Source: Komarekiella atlantica HA4396-MV6
Lineage (GTDB): Bacteria > Cyanobacteriota > Cyanobacteriia > Cyanobacteriales > Nostocaceae
NCBI GenBank assembly: GCA_019359395.1
Contig: JAHHHK010000007.1
Span: 124,001 to 188,000 of the forward strand
Reading direction: 5' to 3'
DNA: 64,000 bases
A program made the position numbers and the translations under genes. Shown here in pieces: positions 38,501-46,028 of this stretch. The notes under the pieces are model-generated. The model searched no databases and was not told the origin of the DNA. It saw only the letters and a list, made by a program, of their open reading frames with translations. Numbering within the stretch: the first letter of the stretch is position 1; each line of letters opens with the position of its first letter.

Positions 38501-40110
38501 GCACCTGGTAAAAGCTTTGTAGCATCACCTGCGTTAGTCCTCAGTGCTAGATTAGTATTACTAGTACCAGTAGCAGGATCAATTGGATATATCCAAGCGT
38601 CTGGTGGACGTAGGGTATCACCACTACCTTCCAGTGGATCGGTTGTTTCATAAGTTCCTAAAACAACACTCAATGCACTATTAAAAGGAACCTCTGCATA
38701 AGGTACACGGCGGGTACGTCTTTTAAAGTAACGTTCTAGTTGTTGTCGGCGGAGTTCCTCCTCTTCCTCTGGAGTGTAACTTTCTAAACCAAGCTTACTT
38801 TTTTCCTCAGTAATACCATCTATAACCTCTTGCGGGTCGGGGTCGGTAGTTGCAATCTGGGCATTAACTAAGTGATTGATGCGCTGTACATAAGCTAGGC
38901 TGTTGTAAGCTAAATTGTTTGGACTCCCAGTTACTGATTTGTTAGCTGTGACTTCAGGGGTTAAATCAGGATCAGTGTTTTTTCCTTTGTATAAATGCAC
39001 TTTAGTGGTGTTACTCAAATCACTTGCATCTGTGAATCCACCAGCGCCTAAATTTCCACCAAGGATGATTTTGCCATTGTCTTCTTCGTAGAAGCAGGAT
39101 GCTTTACTACTAACTTGATATAGCGTGACACCACTTCCTGGTGAAGCAGTGAGGAAGTTACTATTAGTAAAAATCCGCCCATTTAACCTAAAGGCGGGGC
39201 CGGGAGTCAGTCCTATGTCATCTTCATAAATAACAGCATTGTTAACTAGAGGAAGTTGTACACGTTCTTGTTGGTACTCTATTGCAGAAAAACCTTTATT
39301 GCCTTTGTATTTCTCATAATTAGCAGCCTGAGCAGATGTCGGTTCCGTGGTAATAGGAACGGTTGCAGTGTAAGCAAAAAAAGCTTTTTTTAGTTTCCCA
39401 CCAATATTAAACCAGCCAGTGCTACCTACCAAAGTGGCACTCGTGCCTAGGGTATCTCCACAATCTCCATTCACACTCCCTGCTGTCATTGGTGGAGTCC
39501 TCGCTTCTAGAGAATTTCTAGCACGGTTATATGCACCACCACTTATGGGAGGATTTTTAAAGTAAATACCATAGAGAGTGTAGCTATCAAATTTGCCATT
39601 GTTGTCGGTATCAACGGGATACTGCCATGCTGTTTTTAGAAATTTTGTGTCGTCTGTTTCGTCTTTACTTAGAGCCAGTTTCAGTTGAGTTTCATCGCCA
39701 AAAGTATATTCGTTGATATTGGTTGTTAAAGTAGAGTACAACGCATCATCTGTTGGCGTAGCCCGTGGTAATTGTCCATCTTGAAATAGCTTGTTTAACT
39801 TGGCTCTAGCGCGATCAATTGCTGGAGTTGCAGCGTTGAGTGCAGCCTCATTAACTCGAACATTACTAGCATTTTTGGAGCGTTCAAAAGACCGAAATAA
39901 AATTGCAGTTGTTAATAGTACGACTACTAAAGCTACCATTGCCACCGTTGGTAATACAAAACCAGCGTTCACTGAGCTTCGTTTTCTTCCCGTGACAACA
40001 AAAGTCCGCAGTAGCCAAATAATTTGCTTTTGAATTGTAGATAAAAATTGCTTACTAATTTGGATTAAGGTTTTTTTTATTGCTTTGAATGTCCGATGTT
40101 TTCGAGACAT
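35512..40110 (-). CDS. hpsA: Hormogonium polysaccharide protein HpsA
   Basis: Giant cell-surface or secretion-apparatus protein required for hormogonium polysaccharide and gliding in Nostoc punctiforme; molecular role unclear. The 1532 residues begin with a basic lead of about 48 residues, then a prepilin-like segment GFVLPTVAMVALVVVLLTTAILF. It lacks the usual Glu at +5 of the mature sequence (Thr there instead). The remaining 1450 residues are extracytoplasmic in character: Asn/Thr/Gly/Asp-rich, few lysine clusters, scattered paired cysteines, and Asp-rich calcium-like stretches (DTDNNGKFDS, DYDLNNNLGDE, DIDSDSTNG). First gene of the cluster, so its upstream region should hold the main promoter. 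Confidence 0.9.
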   Translation of the reverse strand: MSRKHRTFKAIKKTLIQISKQFLSTIQKQIIWLLRTFVVTGRKRSSVNAGFVLPTVAMVALVVVLLTTAILFRSFERSKNASNVRVNEAALNAATPAIDRARAKLNKLFQDGQLPRATPTDDALYSTLTTNINEYTFGDETQLKLALSKDETDDTKFLKTAWQYPVDTDNNGKFDSYTLYGIYFKNPPISGGAYNRARNSLEARTPPMTAGSVNGDCGDTLGTSATLVGSTGWFNIGGKLKKAFFAYTATVPITTEPTSAQAANYEKYKGNKGFSAIEYQQERVQLPLVNNAVIYEDDIGLTPGPAFRLNGRIFTNSNFLTASPGSGVTLYQVSSKASCFYEEDNGKIILGGNLGAGGFTDASDLSNTTKVHLYKGKNTDPDLTPEVTANKSVTGSPNNLAYNSLAYVQRINHLVNAQIATTDPDPQEVIDGITEEKSKLGLESYTPEEEEELRRQQLERYFKRRTRRVPYAEVPFNSALSVVLGTYETTDPLEGSGDTLRPPDAWIYPIDPATGTSNTNLALRTNAGDATKLLPGATEPNKLQKQLEGKEQFLGDRVLMGNNLPELWWNGTSFVGPNPQDTQNITSIVWDDGDGTRTRRTRVEQLADLGATDRDQDWELAAAKIPTSPQDPVGGLRVVTGAGIYLPEKYTVTETSAKFTAAKTATDRIWSDMMPVASQTATQATATSTKDPNIELTDNSNTPYLRMRATVVYHYNVAGYDNEDDEKAPPPIACVSSYYDPTNSTRAKNLDLATIPFNKAAGGASNNGIVYPSPDTASGETTYAAALSYQAQLKYPNGRWVNEPLQKALAKTDADDRTLSERSAIESALCALQILDGTIGSPTNTVIPHGAIMETAFLDARQIKAIHQNQSTLGVETFTNADGVNGDGTVPKANVPSTAEYNLSKEQRQPLEIRTTVLDIDLLRGQTISGGTATATEYLLPNSGIVYATRDDALLDLSATGVNQNTESPVDFKLDPTRRPNAIMLINGRKIWRTQNYRDAEKGLILASNLPVYIKGDFNLHSDFSTPPNPQQEFTTTLLDDWSNFYTRTAAQRNVNFACRSGDARLPNCTVGDNWRPASVLADAVTLLSNNFRTGFRDEGDYDLNNNLGDETSIEDFKDRGFYTNAYVTNAQWYDTTAALVERPAKDIDSDSTNGVQGSSYLNNFVTPVQRRGNFNEYLMEVCLKLPVSKCEPGDWKVTTTANSWNITGGIVGKIISDLDSGTTAVPPAAAAYKRFPRRVAFKRDISGNLVLDGNTPKRPTPLGIDGSGNVAEFPYSAGTYPRLAANALWFRTTTDAGNPTNDPSDKEPPDKHLLLSDIPTDANLLDQPRLQAILQINTPFGTPQEGGDGSLKNTIIGPDISNNNYHNNWLQLATETTFNLAAAAGDTPARPTEDNGGLHNFVRFLENWNPTGTTGDAIKARISGSFIQFKRSAYATGPFRAFLTTGGTYPINGNANKAPFYLAPTRQWGYDVGLLSQSPDLFAQKLVRIPDDLPDEFFREVGRDDAWVKTLLCAKKSDDTYAIDEDQRRCD

Positions 40111-40741
40111 AGCTGCTTCCCTATTAAGTGATTTTTGGCAAATTATGGAATTTTATTCGGTAAAATTAAAGATGTCTACACAGTAATTCTTGAGGCAAAA
40201 TCTGAGATTGTATTTATGCGATTACTGCATATTGATTTACTATTTTTCCGATTAAAATAGTTGCGAAAAAAGAAAATTTATTAAAGTTTTATCATTAATA
40301 AATTGTTTAATTTAATCAGGAAAATACCGATTTTTTGAGAATTATTAATTCTGGAAGGGGAAAGCATAAAAACGCCATAACTTCACAGTAAGTTTGCGGA
40401 TATCTGTTTTATCTGAAGGCAACTTCATGAAGATGTTGTTAGCAGAGTAAGCTTATAGTACCCATCTGTTAAAGGAAATATGTCAGTTGGGTGCAAAATG
40501 ATATGTGGTAAGCGTTTAACTTACACTAATCTCAATTTTCGTTAGTCTGAGTGCTGTATCTGGCTTTATATTAAGTAAGTGGCATGAAAGTGCTGTTTGA
40601 GAAGAAAATTAAGGTTTTAAAACGCAAAGGGGCGCTAAGGAAAGCGCAGAGTAACGCAAAGGAAACTATCTGCGCTCACGGTATCCCTACGGGGAAGAAA
40701 GCTTCAGACTTCTCGCTGCGTAAAAAAAAAGGATATAACTT
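40111..40741. other. Divergent promoter region of hpsA and the FAD oxidoreductase
   Basis: 631 bases, A/T-rich near hpsA and more mixed near 40630-40720 where interspersed-repeat-like words occur (GCGCTAAGGAAAGCGC). No gene was found. Transcription of hps genes in Nostoc is under hormogonium-specific sigma-factor control, but I could not point to a promoter motif with confidence. Confidence 0.5.
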
Positions 40742-42088
40742 ATGACAACAAGATTAGATACCTTGATTAATTCTCTAGAAGGTCTAGAAATTATCACTGA
40801 ACTTAGCCAAGTAGCAAAATTATCTCAGGATTACCATACCTTTAGCCCAGTGTTAGTACCGAAGTTAGAGGGAAAAGTGGGGGATATTGTGGTGCGTCCC
40901 GCTAATGAAGAAGAGGTTTTAAAGGTTGCGGCGGCTTGTGCCAAATATCGTGTACCCGTGACTGTGCGGGGTGCGGGAACTGGAAATTATGGGCAATGCG
41001 TACCGCTGCACGGTGGCGTAATTCTCGACATGACACGGATGCATGAGATTCCTTGGGTGAAACCGGGAGTAGCGCGGGTAGAAGCTGGGGTAAAATTGGC
41101 GGCGTTAGATAAAAAAGCCAAAGAAATTGGCTGGGAAATGCGGATGGCTCCCTCGACGTATCGCACAGCAACAATTGGCGGATTTATTGCTGGTGGGAGT
41201 GGGGGCATTGGGTCTGTACAATATGGATTGCTGGGCGATCGCGGTAATATCTTAGCTCTACGAGTTGTGACTGTAGAAGATGAACCCCGTATCATTGAAC
41301 TGCGGGGGGACGATGTGCAAAAGGTGAATCATGCTTGGGGGATTAATGGCATTATCACTGAATTAGAAATACCTTTGGGGCCAGCTTATCCTTGGGCAGA
41401 AGTCATTGTCACATTTGATGACTTTATGGCAGCGGTAAATTTTGGTCAAGCGCTGGGTAATGCTGATGGCATGATTAAGAAGTTGATTTCTGTGTTTGCA
41501 TCCCAGATTCCACAATATTTTCACGCTCTGCAAGATTACATTCCTCAAGGTACTCACCCGGTATTGTTAATGCTTGCTGAATCGAGTTTGGAATTATTAC
41601 CTGGTTTAGTGCAGGAATACGGCGGTAAGATTACTTATCAGAAACCAGCCAATGAAGCAGCAAAAGGCACGCATTTAGCAGAATTTACTTGGAACCATAC
41701 TACCTTGCACGCCCGGACGGTAGATACTTCGATTACCTATTTGCAAAGTATGTTTCCTGTTAATCAAAGCTTGCAACTGGTAGAGCATCTATATCATCAT
41801 TTTGGTGATGAGGTGATGATGCATTTAGAATTTTTTCGGGTGAATGGTACTGTAATTCCTGGTGCTTTGCAACTTGTGCGCTACACCACAGAGGAACGCC
41901 TCAACGAAATTATCCGCTACCATGAGGCGCAGGGTGTGTTTATTGCCAATCCTCACACTTATATTATTGAAGATGGGGGAAGAAAAGTTATTGATCCTGA
42001 GCAATTAAAATTTAAGGAAATGGTTGACCCTTATGGGTTGATGAATCCCGGTAAAAGTAAGGCTTTGCAATTAAAAATTCATAATTAA
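40742..42088 (+). CDS. FAD-binding oxidoreductase (GlcD/PCMH type)
   Basis: Flavin-dependent dehydrogenase of the family including glycolate oxidase subunit GlcD and D-lactate dehydrogenases; substrate unknown. The 448 residues contain the PCMH FAD-binding domain: GDIVVRPANEEEVLKVAAAC, VPVTVRGAGTGNYGQCVPLHGGVILDMTRM (pyrophosphate-binding), RVEAGVKLAALDKKAKEIGW, and TIGGFIAGGSGGIGSVQYGLLGDRGN. The C-terminal cap ends in DPYGLMNPGKSKAL, the usual flavin-contacting end. A good AAGGA ribosome-binding site lies before ATG 40742. It stands alone on the plus strand. Confidence 0.9.
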   Translation: MTTRLDTLINSLEGLEIITELSQVAKLSQDYHTFSPVLVPKLEGKVGDIVVRPANEEEVLKVAAACAKYRVPVTVRGAGTGNYGQCVPLHGGVILDMTRMHEIPWVKPGVARVEAGVKLAALDKKAKEIGWEMRMAPSTYRTATIGGFIAGGSGGIGSVQYGLLGDRGNILALRVVTVEDEPRIIELRGDDVQKVNHAWGINGIITELEIPLGPAYPWAEVIVTFDDFMAAVNFGQALGNADGMIKKLISVFASQIPQYFHALQDYIPQGTHPVLLMLAESSLELLPGLVQEYGGKITYQKPANEAAKGTHLAEFTWNHTTLHARTVDTSITYLQSMFPVNQSLQLVEHLYHHFGDEVMMHLEFFRVNGTVIPGALQLVRYTTEERLNEIIRYHEAQGVFIANPHTYIIEDGGRKVIDPEQLKFKEMVDPYGLMNPGKSKALQLKIHN

Positions 42089-42114
42089 GAATGCAATTTT
42101 AGGAAGTTACAGAC

Positions 42115-42134
42115 ACACAGATCCGAATCTGTGT
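42115..42134 (+). terminator. Stem-loop after the FAD oxidoreductase gene
   Basis: ACACAGAT-CCGA-ATCTGTGT is an eight-base perfect stem 26 bases after the stop, followed by ATATTTGTGT. The U-tract is imperfect, so termination is likely but not certain. Confidence 0.5.
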
Positions 42135-42251
42135 ATATTTGTGTAACCTCTTATAGTTTGATTAAATAAACGTGGGGAAAGCCCAAAATCACGCTATTTG
42201 GCTCAATGGTTTCGAGAGCATACCAGTGGCTCCATCATCCTAAAATCGCGC

Positions 42252-43298
42252 ATGATTGAAATTGACGGTTCCTACGGAGAGGGAGGCGGACAGGTTCTTC
42301 GCACTTCCCTGAGTCTAGCCGCCATCACTGGCGAACCCATACGTATTACAGGCATTCGCGCCGGACGCAAAAAGCCAGGATTAGCAGCACAACATTTAAC
42401 AGCAGTTCGGGCTGCGGCAAGAATTTGTAATGCTCAACTCCGAGGTGATGCTTTGGGTTCAATGCTACTGGAATTCATCCCTGGTAGTTCTGTACAAACT
42501 GGAACTTATACTTTTGATGTGGGTGAAGCGCGAACTGGGGGTTCTGCTGGGGCGATCGCTCTAGTTTTACAGACTATCCTTTTACCTTTAGCCCTAGCAA
42601 ATGGTGATTCCCTAGTAACGCTACGAGGTGGAACTCATGTCATCTTTAGTCCGACAGTGACTTACATTGAGCAAGTTTATCTGCCAATATTGCAACGGAT
42701 GGGAGTGGAAGCTCAAGTTAAGTTAGGTGCTTGGGGATGGTATCCTCAAGGTGGCGGAGAGGTAGAGATGCGGGTGAGTGGTGGTAGCAAATTAGGTGGG
42801 ATCAACTTGCTAGAACGGGGGGATTTAAAGCAGATACGGGGGCTGGCGGTAGTCACAGAACTGCCTTCACATATTCCCCAACGGATGGCGAATCGTGCCG
42901 AGAATTTGTTAAGAGAAGCGCAGTTGAAAGTTACTGTACAGGCTTTACGAGAAAAAGGCGTTGCACCGGGGGCGGGTATTTTCCTAACTGCTGAGTATCA
43001 GAATAGCTTAACTGGGTTTGGAGGGTTTGGGCGTTTGCGGTTATCAGCGGAAACAGTTGCAGAAATTGCTTGTCAGCAATTACTTGAATTTCATCAAACA
43101 GGCGCACCAGTGGATGAACACTTAGCAGATCAGTTATTGTTACCAGCGGCTTTGGCTTCACAGGAAAGTCAGTACCGAGTGGCTGAAATTAGTACACATT
43201 TAACGACGAATGCAGCAGTTATTGAGCAATTTCGACTAGGGCGAATAACTGTCAATAAGGTTGAGCAGATGGTTACTGTGCAACCTTTGAAGGGATAA
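42252..43298 (+). CDS. rtcA: RNA 3'-terminal phosphate cyclase
   Basis: Converts RNA 3'-phosphate ends to 2',3'-cyclic phosphates with ATP through an adenylylated enzyme. From ATG at 42252 the protein has 348 residues and starts MIEIDGSYGEGGGQVLRTSL, the family opening; an upstream TTG would add 18 unrelated residues. RAGRKKPGLAAQHLTAVRAA is the conserved substrate-binding segment, followed by DVGEARTGGSAGAI and RGGTHVIFSPTVTYIEQVYLP. The adenylylated histidine expected near the end is probably in VDEHLADQLLLPAAL. No rtcB or RtcR gene lies nearby, unlike the enterobacterial operon. Confidence 0.93.
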   Translation: MIEIDGSYGEGGGQVLRTSLSLAAITGEPIRITGIRAGRKKPGLAAQHLTAVRAAARICNAQLRGDALGSMLLEFIPGSSVQTGTYTFDVGEARTGGSAGAIALVLQTILLPLALANGDSLVTLRGGTHVIFSPTVTYIEQVYLPILQRMGVEAQVKLGAWGWYPQGGGEVEMRVSGGSKLGGINLLERGDLKQIRGLAVVTELPSHIPQRMANRAENLLREAQLKVTVQALREKGVAPGAGIFLTAEYQNSLTGFGGFGRLRLSAETVAEIACQQLLEFHQTGAPVDEHLADQLLLPAALASQESQYRVAEISTHLTTNAAVIEQFRLGRITVNKVEQMVTVQPLKG

Positions 43299-43326
43299 TA
43301 AGCTATTAGGCATCTAATTTGCACAT

Positions 43327-43353
43327 TGAGATGCAGGGGATCTCATTTTTATT
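43327..43353 (+). terminator. Intrinsic terminator of rtcA
   Basis: TGAGAT-GCAGGGG-ATCTCA is followed by TTTTTATTTT, 28 bases after the rtcA stop. Confidence 0.75.
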
Positions 43354-43429
43354 TTGGTGGTCAGGTGGCGGATCAAAAATTTTATGATTAACGATTGTAG
43401 TGCTTGCAAACATAAGCACGCTACCAAAT

Positions 43430-43591
43430 TTAAAGCGTCAATCTAAAACCTCCAAATGTTGCATCCACATAGTTATTACCTAAAAGCTGAAATTTAATTC
43501 CTCCACTGACTGCTGTGAGTTCTGCATTAGATAGTTTTTGTTCTTCAACTTGATTCAAAGGTTGTAAGTTAGTAATTTTGATGCTGGCCAT
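43430..43591 (-). CDS. Small double-glycine-leader peptide (bacteriocin-like precursor)
   Basis: Predicted secreted peptide precursor of 53 residues from ATG at 43591 (MASIKITNLQPLNQ); an in-frame extension to 43624 looks untranslated. The leader contains LSNAELTAVSGG, the double-glycine motif recognised by C39-peptidase ABC exporters in class II bacteriocins and many cyanobacterial small peptides. The mature part would be only about 21 residues, beginning IKFQLLGNN and ending FGGFRLTL, with no Cys and thus no lanthipeptide or disulphide chemistry. No exporter, modification enzyme or immunity gene adjoins it in this window. Short, so chance cannot be fully ruled out, but the leader is convincing. 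Confidence 0.72.
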   Translation of the reverse strand: MASIKITNLQPLNQVEEQKLSNAELTAVSGGIKFQLLGNNYVDATFGGFRLTL

Positions 43592-43840
43592 GTTTGTTTC
43601 TTGATATTTTTTAAAGTCCAGCAAAATTTTCGTCTAATTAGCTAGCAACCTCATCAATCAAAAGTTATAAAGTCCAATGTTTGCAGGCTTTTTAAATGGA
43701 CATTAGTGTAGTAATTTTTTATGCTCACCAGACAAAAATACTCGGCAACGGGTAAATTAAAATTTAACTTAGTTAACTAAATTACTAAGGCGAATAGAGA
43801 ACAATTACACCTACTCTTGTCTCTACCACGCGTTGCTGCA

Positions 43841-44857
43841 TCAAACATCCTTGCCGTCATGCCACCCACCCAGAAACGCAGCTATCCCCAACGCTGCTAA
43901 ACCGATCGCTCCCCACTTCAAGGTTGGATTCATATCCCACCAATCTGAGAAGCTTGGTATTATCAGGTTTTTAAAATCTCCTTCAACACGGTCATAGCCG
44001 TTTATCGGTTCAAAAACATTGTCTGGCGCATCCTCTGATTTCGGCTCATTAGTACGCTGTCCTACAAAGCCGATCGCTGCCAGCACTGAATCCACTAGAG
44101 ACGGTGAAACGCGTTGTAGCGCATCTAACACTCTGCCTACATCTCCGACGATAAAATCGCGTGTGGGATGTTCGGCAACGTAGAGAATGGCATCAGCAAC
44201 TAAACTAGGATCATAATACGGCGGTATCCCTGTTGGTTTCACTCCTAGCTTGGTGCGAACTTTATTGTAGAAAGGTGTGTTAATGACTGAAGGCAATATT
44301 GAGGTGACGCTGATGGGCCACTTTTCGTGTTGCAACTCGACGCGCAAAGCTTCTAAGAAACCTTCTAAACCGTGCTTGGCAGTAGAATAAGGACTTTGCA
44401 ATGGCAGACTGCGCCTACCCTCCATTGAGGAAATATGAATTAATGCCCCGCGTCCCTCTTGTTTGAGATAAGGTAGTGCTGCCATTGCACCATACACCTG
44501 TCCCATCAAAGTGACATCAATAACTCGTTGAAACTCTTCCGGTGCGATTTTCTCGAAAGGCGCAAGTATACCCGTAGCCGCAGTATGAACCCAAGTATCT
44601 AGTCGTCCATATTGGGCTACGGCTTTGTCTGCGATCGCTTTTACTTGCTGAAAGTCACTGACATCAGCGACAACATACATTGCATCACCGCCAAAGCCCC
44701 GGATTTCCTCTACTAAAGACTTCAACCCTGATTCGCTGCGTGCTGCAACTACTACCTTTGCACCGCGTTGGGCAAACTTTACTGCTGTGTCCCTTCCGAT
44801 CCCGCTGGAAGCCCCAACTACGGCTACCACCTGCTGACTAATTGGCTTCAATTGCAT
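43841..44857 (-). CDS. Short-chain dehydrogenase/reductase with C-terminal membrane anchor
   Basis: NAD(P)-dependent oxidoreductase of the SDR family; substrate unknown. The Rossmann start VVAVVGASSGIGRDTAVKFAQRGAKVVVAAR contains the GxxxGxG motif, and the arginine after the second strand suggests NADP. The catalytic set is visible: Ser in ALIHISSMEG and Tyr/Lys in SPYSTAKHGLEGFL. About 250 residues form the SDR domain, then about 70 more follow, ending in WGAIGLAALGIAAFLGGWHDG, a probable C-terminal membrane segment. SDRs with this tail are known in cyanobacteria. Transcribed alone. Confidence 0.88.
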   Translation of the reverse strand: MQLKPISQQVVAVVGASSGIGRDTAVKFAQRGAKVVVAARSESGLKSLVEEIRGFGGDAMYVVADVSDFQQVKAIADKAVAQYGRLDTWVHTAATGILAPFEKIAPEEFQRVIDVTLMGQVYGAMAALPYLKQEGRGALIHISSMEGRRSLPLQSPYSTAKHGLEGFLEALRVELQHEKWPISVTSILPSVINTPFYNKVRTKLGVKPTGIPPYYDPSLVADAILYVAEHPTRDFIVGDVGRVLDALQRVSPSLVDSVLAAIGFVGQRTNEPKSEDAPDNVFEPINGYDRVEGDFKNLIIPSFSDWWDMNPTLKWGAIGLAALGIAAFLGGWHDGKDV

Positions 44858-44987
44858 GGTTAATTATCCTTACCCTTACCTTCTATGTAAAGTTTGATTA
44901 AGGGTAGATACATCCCTCGCAAGACTTATGCACAAGGTAGAGATGTGTGTGAAGGAGTGGGAGCAGGGGGGCAGTGCTTCTCTGCGA

Positions 44988-45027
44988 GAGGCTGCGCCCT
45001 AAGCGTAGCTATGCCGCAGGCTTTACG
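44988..45027 (+). repeat. 40-bp interspersed element, copy B
   Basis: Identical over 40 bases to 48737-48776 and, with one mismatch, inverted at 9048-9087. It starts GAGGCTGCGCCCTAAGCG and ends GCAGGCTTTACG. Flanking words (GCAGTGCTTCTCT on the left) are shared with copy A, so the full repeat is longer. Confidence 0.88.
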
Positions 45028-45089
45028 ATTCCGCTTCGGCTTCGCTCAGCGCAAACGCTCAGCAACCGGGGAAGAGGGGAATAAATATT

Positions 45090-45181
45090 GATTTTTGACT
45101 CTTGTACAGACGCGATTAATCGCGTCTCTACTCTTGACCCTTGTACAGACGCGATTAATCGCGTCTCTACTCTTGACCCTT
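45090..45181. repeat. GTAGAGACGCGATT repeat, two direct units
   Basis: Two tandem units, each with TTGTACAGACGCGATT followed by AATCGCGTCTCTAC and CTCTTGACCC. They end within ten bases of the glucokinase stop codon, the same arrangement as after psbP. Confidence 0.9.
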
Positions 45182-45189
45182 GCCCTCTT

Positions 45190-45903
45190 TTATCTCTCTT
45201 CTCGCCACAAAGCAATACCACCTAATAAACCAGTGATATTAGGGATGAGTTTCACATTTAACGGCAATTGAATATTTACCCTCACAGCTTCACCACCGCC
45301 GATGTAAAGGTAATCATAATTGAATAGATGTTGCAAAGATGCGATCGCCTTTTCTAAACGCCTGTTCCATCTTTTCTCACCAATTTTTTCTAACTCTGCA
45401 CGTCCCAGTTGTTGCTCATAAGTCTCTCCTTTGCGAAACTGATGATGACCCATTTCCATATTCGGCACTAGTTTACCATCCACAAATAAAGCCGAACCGA
45501 ACCCTGTACCCAGAGTAACTACCAACTCTACGCCTTTACCTGCGATCGCCCCATACCCTTGCATATCTGCATCATTAATCACTCGCACAGGCTTATGTAA
45601 GTGATTGGACAATGCTGTTTCTAAATTAAACCCGATCCAATCTGGATGTAAGTTTACCGCTGTTTCTGTGACGCCACACCGCACTACACCAGGAAATCCT
45701 ACCGAAACGCGATGAAATTCCCCTTGTGCAGCTGCCAAGATGATAATTGCATTAATTACAACTTCAGGTGTAGCAGGTTGAGGCGTTTCTAAACGCACTC
45801 TTTCTGTTAATGGAGTTCCTGTAATATCCAAAACTATGGCTTTGACACCACTACCGCCAATATCAACTGATAAGGTGCGAATCGATCCATTTTCTTCAGC
45901 CAT
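45190..45903 (-). CDS. ppgK: Polyphosphate glucokinase (ROK family)
   Basis: ROK-fold sugar kinase, probably phosphorylating glucose with polyphosphate or ATP. The 237 residues contain the phosphate-1 motif LSVDIGGSGVKAIVLD, a ROK-type region VSVGFPGVVRCG, VRVINDADMQGYGAIAG with the catalytic aspartate, and the phosphate-2 motif VTLGTGFGSALFVDG. MEMGHHQFRKGETYEQQLG replaces the zinc-binding loop of repressor-type ROK proteins, as in actinobacterial PpgK. The donor (polyphosphate versus ATP) cannot be proved from sequence. Confidence 0.88.
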   Translation of the reverse strand: MAEENGSIRTLSVDIGGSGVKAIVLDITGTPLTERVRLETPQPATPEVVINAIIILAAAQGEFHRVSVGFPGVVRCGVTETAVNLHPDWIGFNLETALSNHLHKPVRVINDADMQGYGAIAGKGVELVVTLGTGFGSALFVDGKLVPNMEMGHHQFRKGETYEQQLGRAELEKIGEKRWNRRLEKAIASLQHLFNYDYLYIGGGEAVRVNIQLPLNVKLIPNITGLLGGIALWREER

Positions 45904-46028
45904 TGGCTTACGTCCTTGTTAGTGCCGCTCATGTTATTATCCCCTGCTGCATCTGGATCAGACTAGATATACCGAGAGTTTTTATATAGGGATTTGCAAG
46001 CGATCGCAATTTCCACTGCACTACTATT

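Larger units (their letters stand above)
44858..45189. other. Repeat-rich gap between SDR and glucokinase
   Basis: 332 bases: the 40-bp element at 44988-45027, further GC-rich repeat words to about 45070, and two tandem palindrome units at 45090-45180. Only a short 65-codon frame is present and it is repeat sequence. Confidence 0.7.

Noticed and set aside
38276-38653. 125-codon plus-strand frame inside hpsA
   Set aside because: Antisense shadow of hpsA; serine- and valine-rich sequence is typical of such shadows.
43430-43591. Nif11- or lanthipeptide-type precursor
   Set aside because: The leader lacks the Nif11 pattern and the core has no cysteine; only the generic double-glycine call is supported.
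44894-45091. 65-codon plus-strand frame in the SDR-glucokinase gap
   Set aside because: Made mostly of the 40-bp interspersed element and related repeat words.
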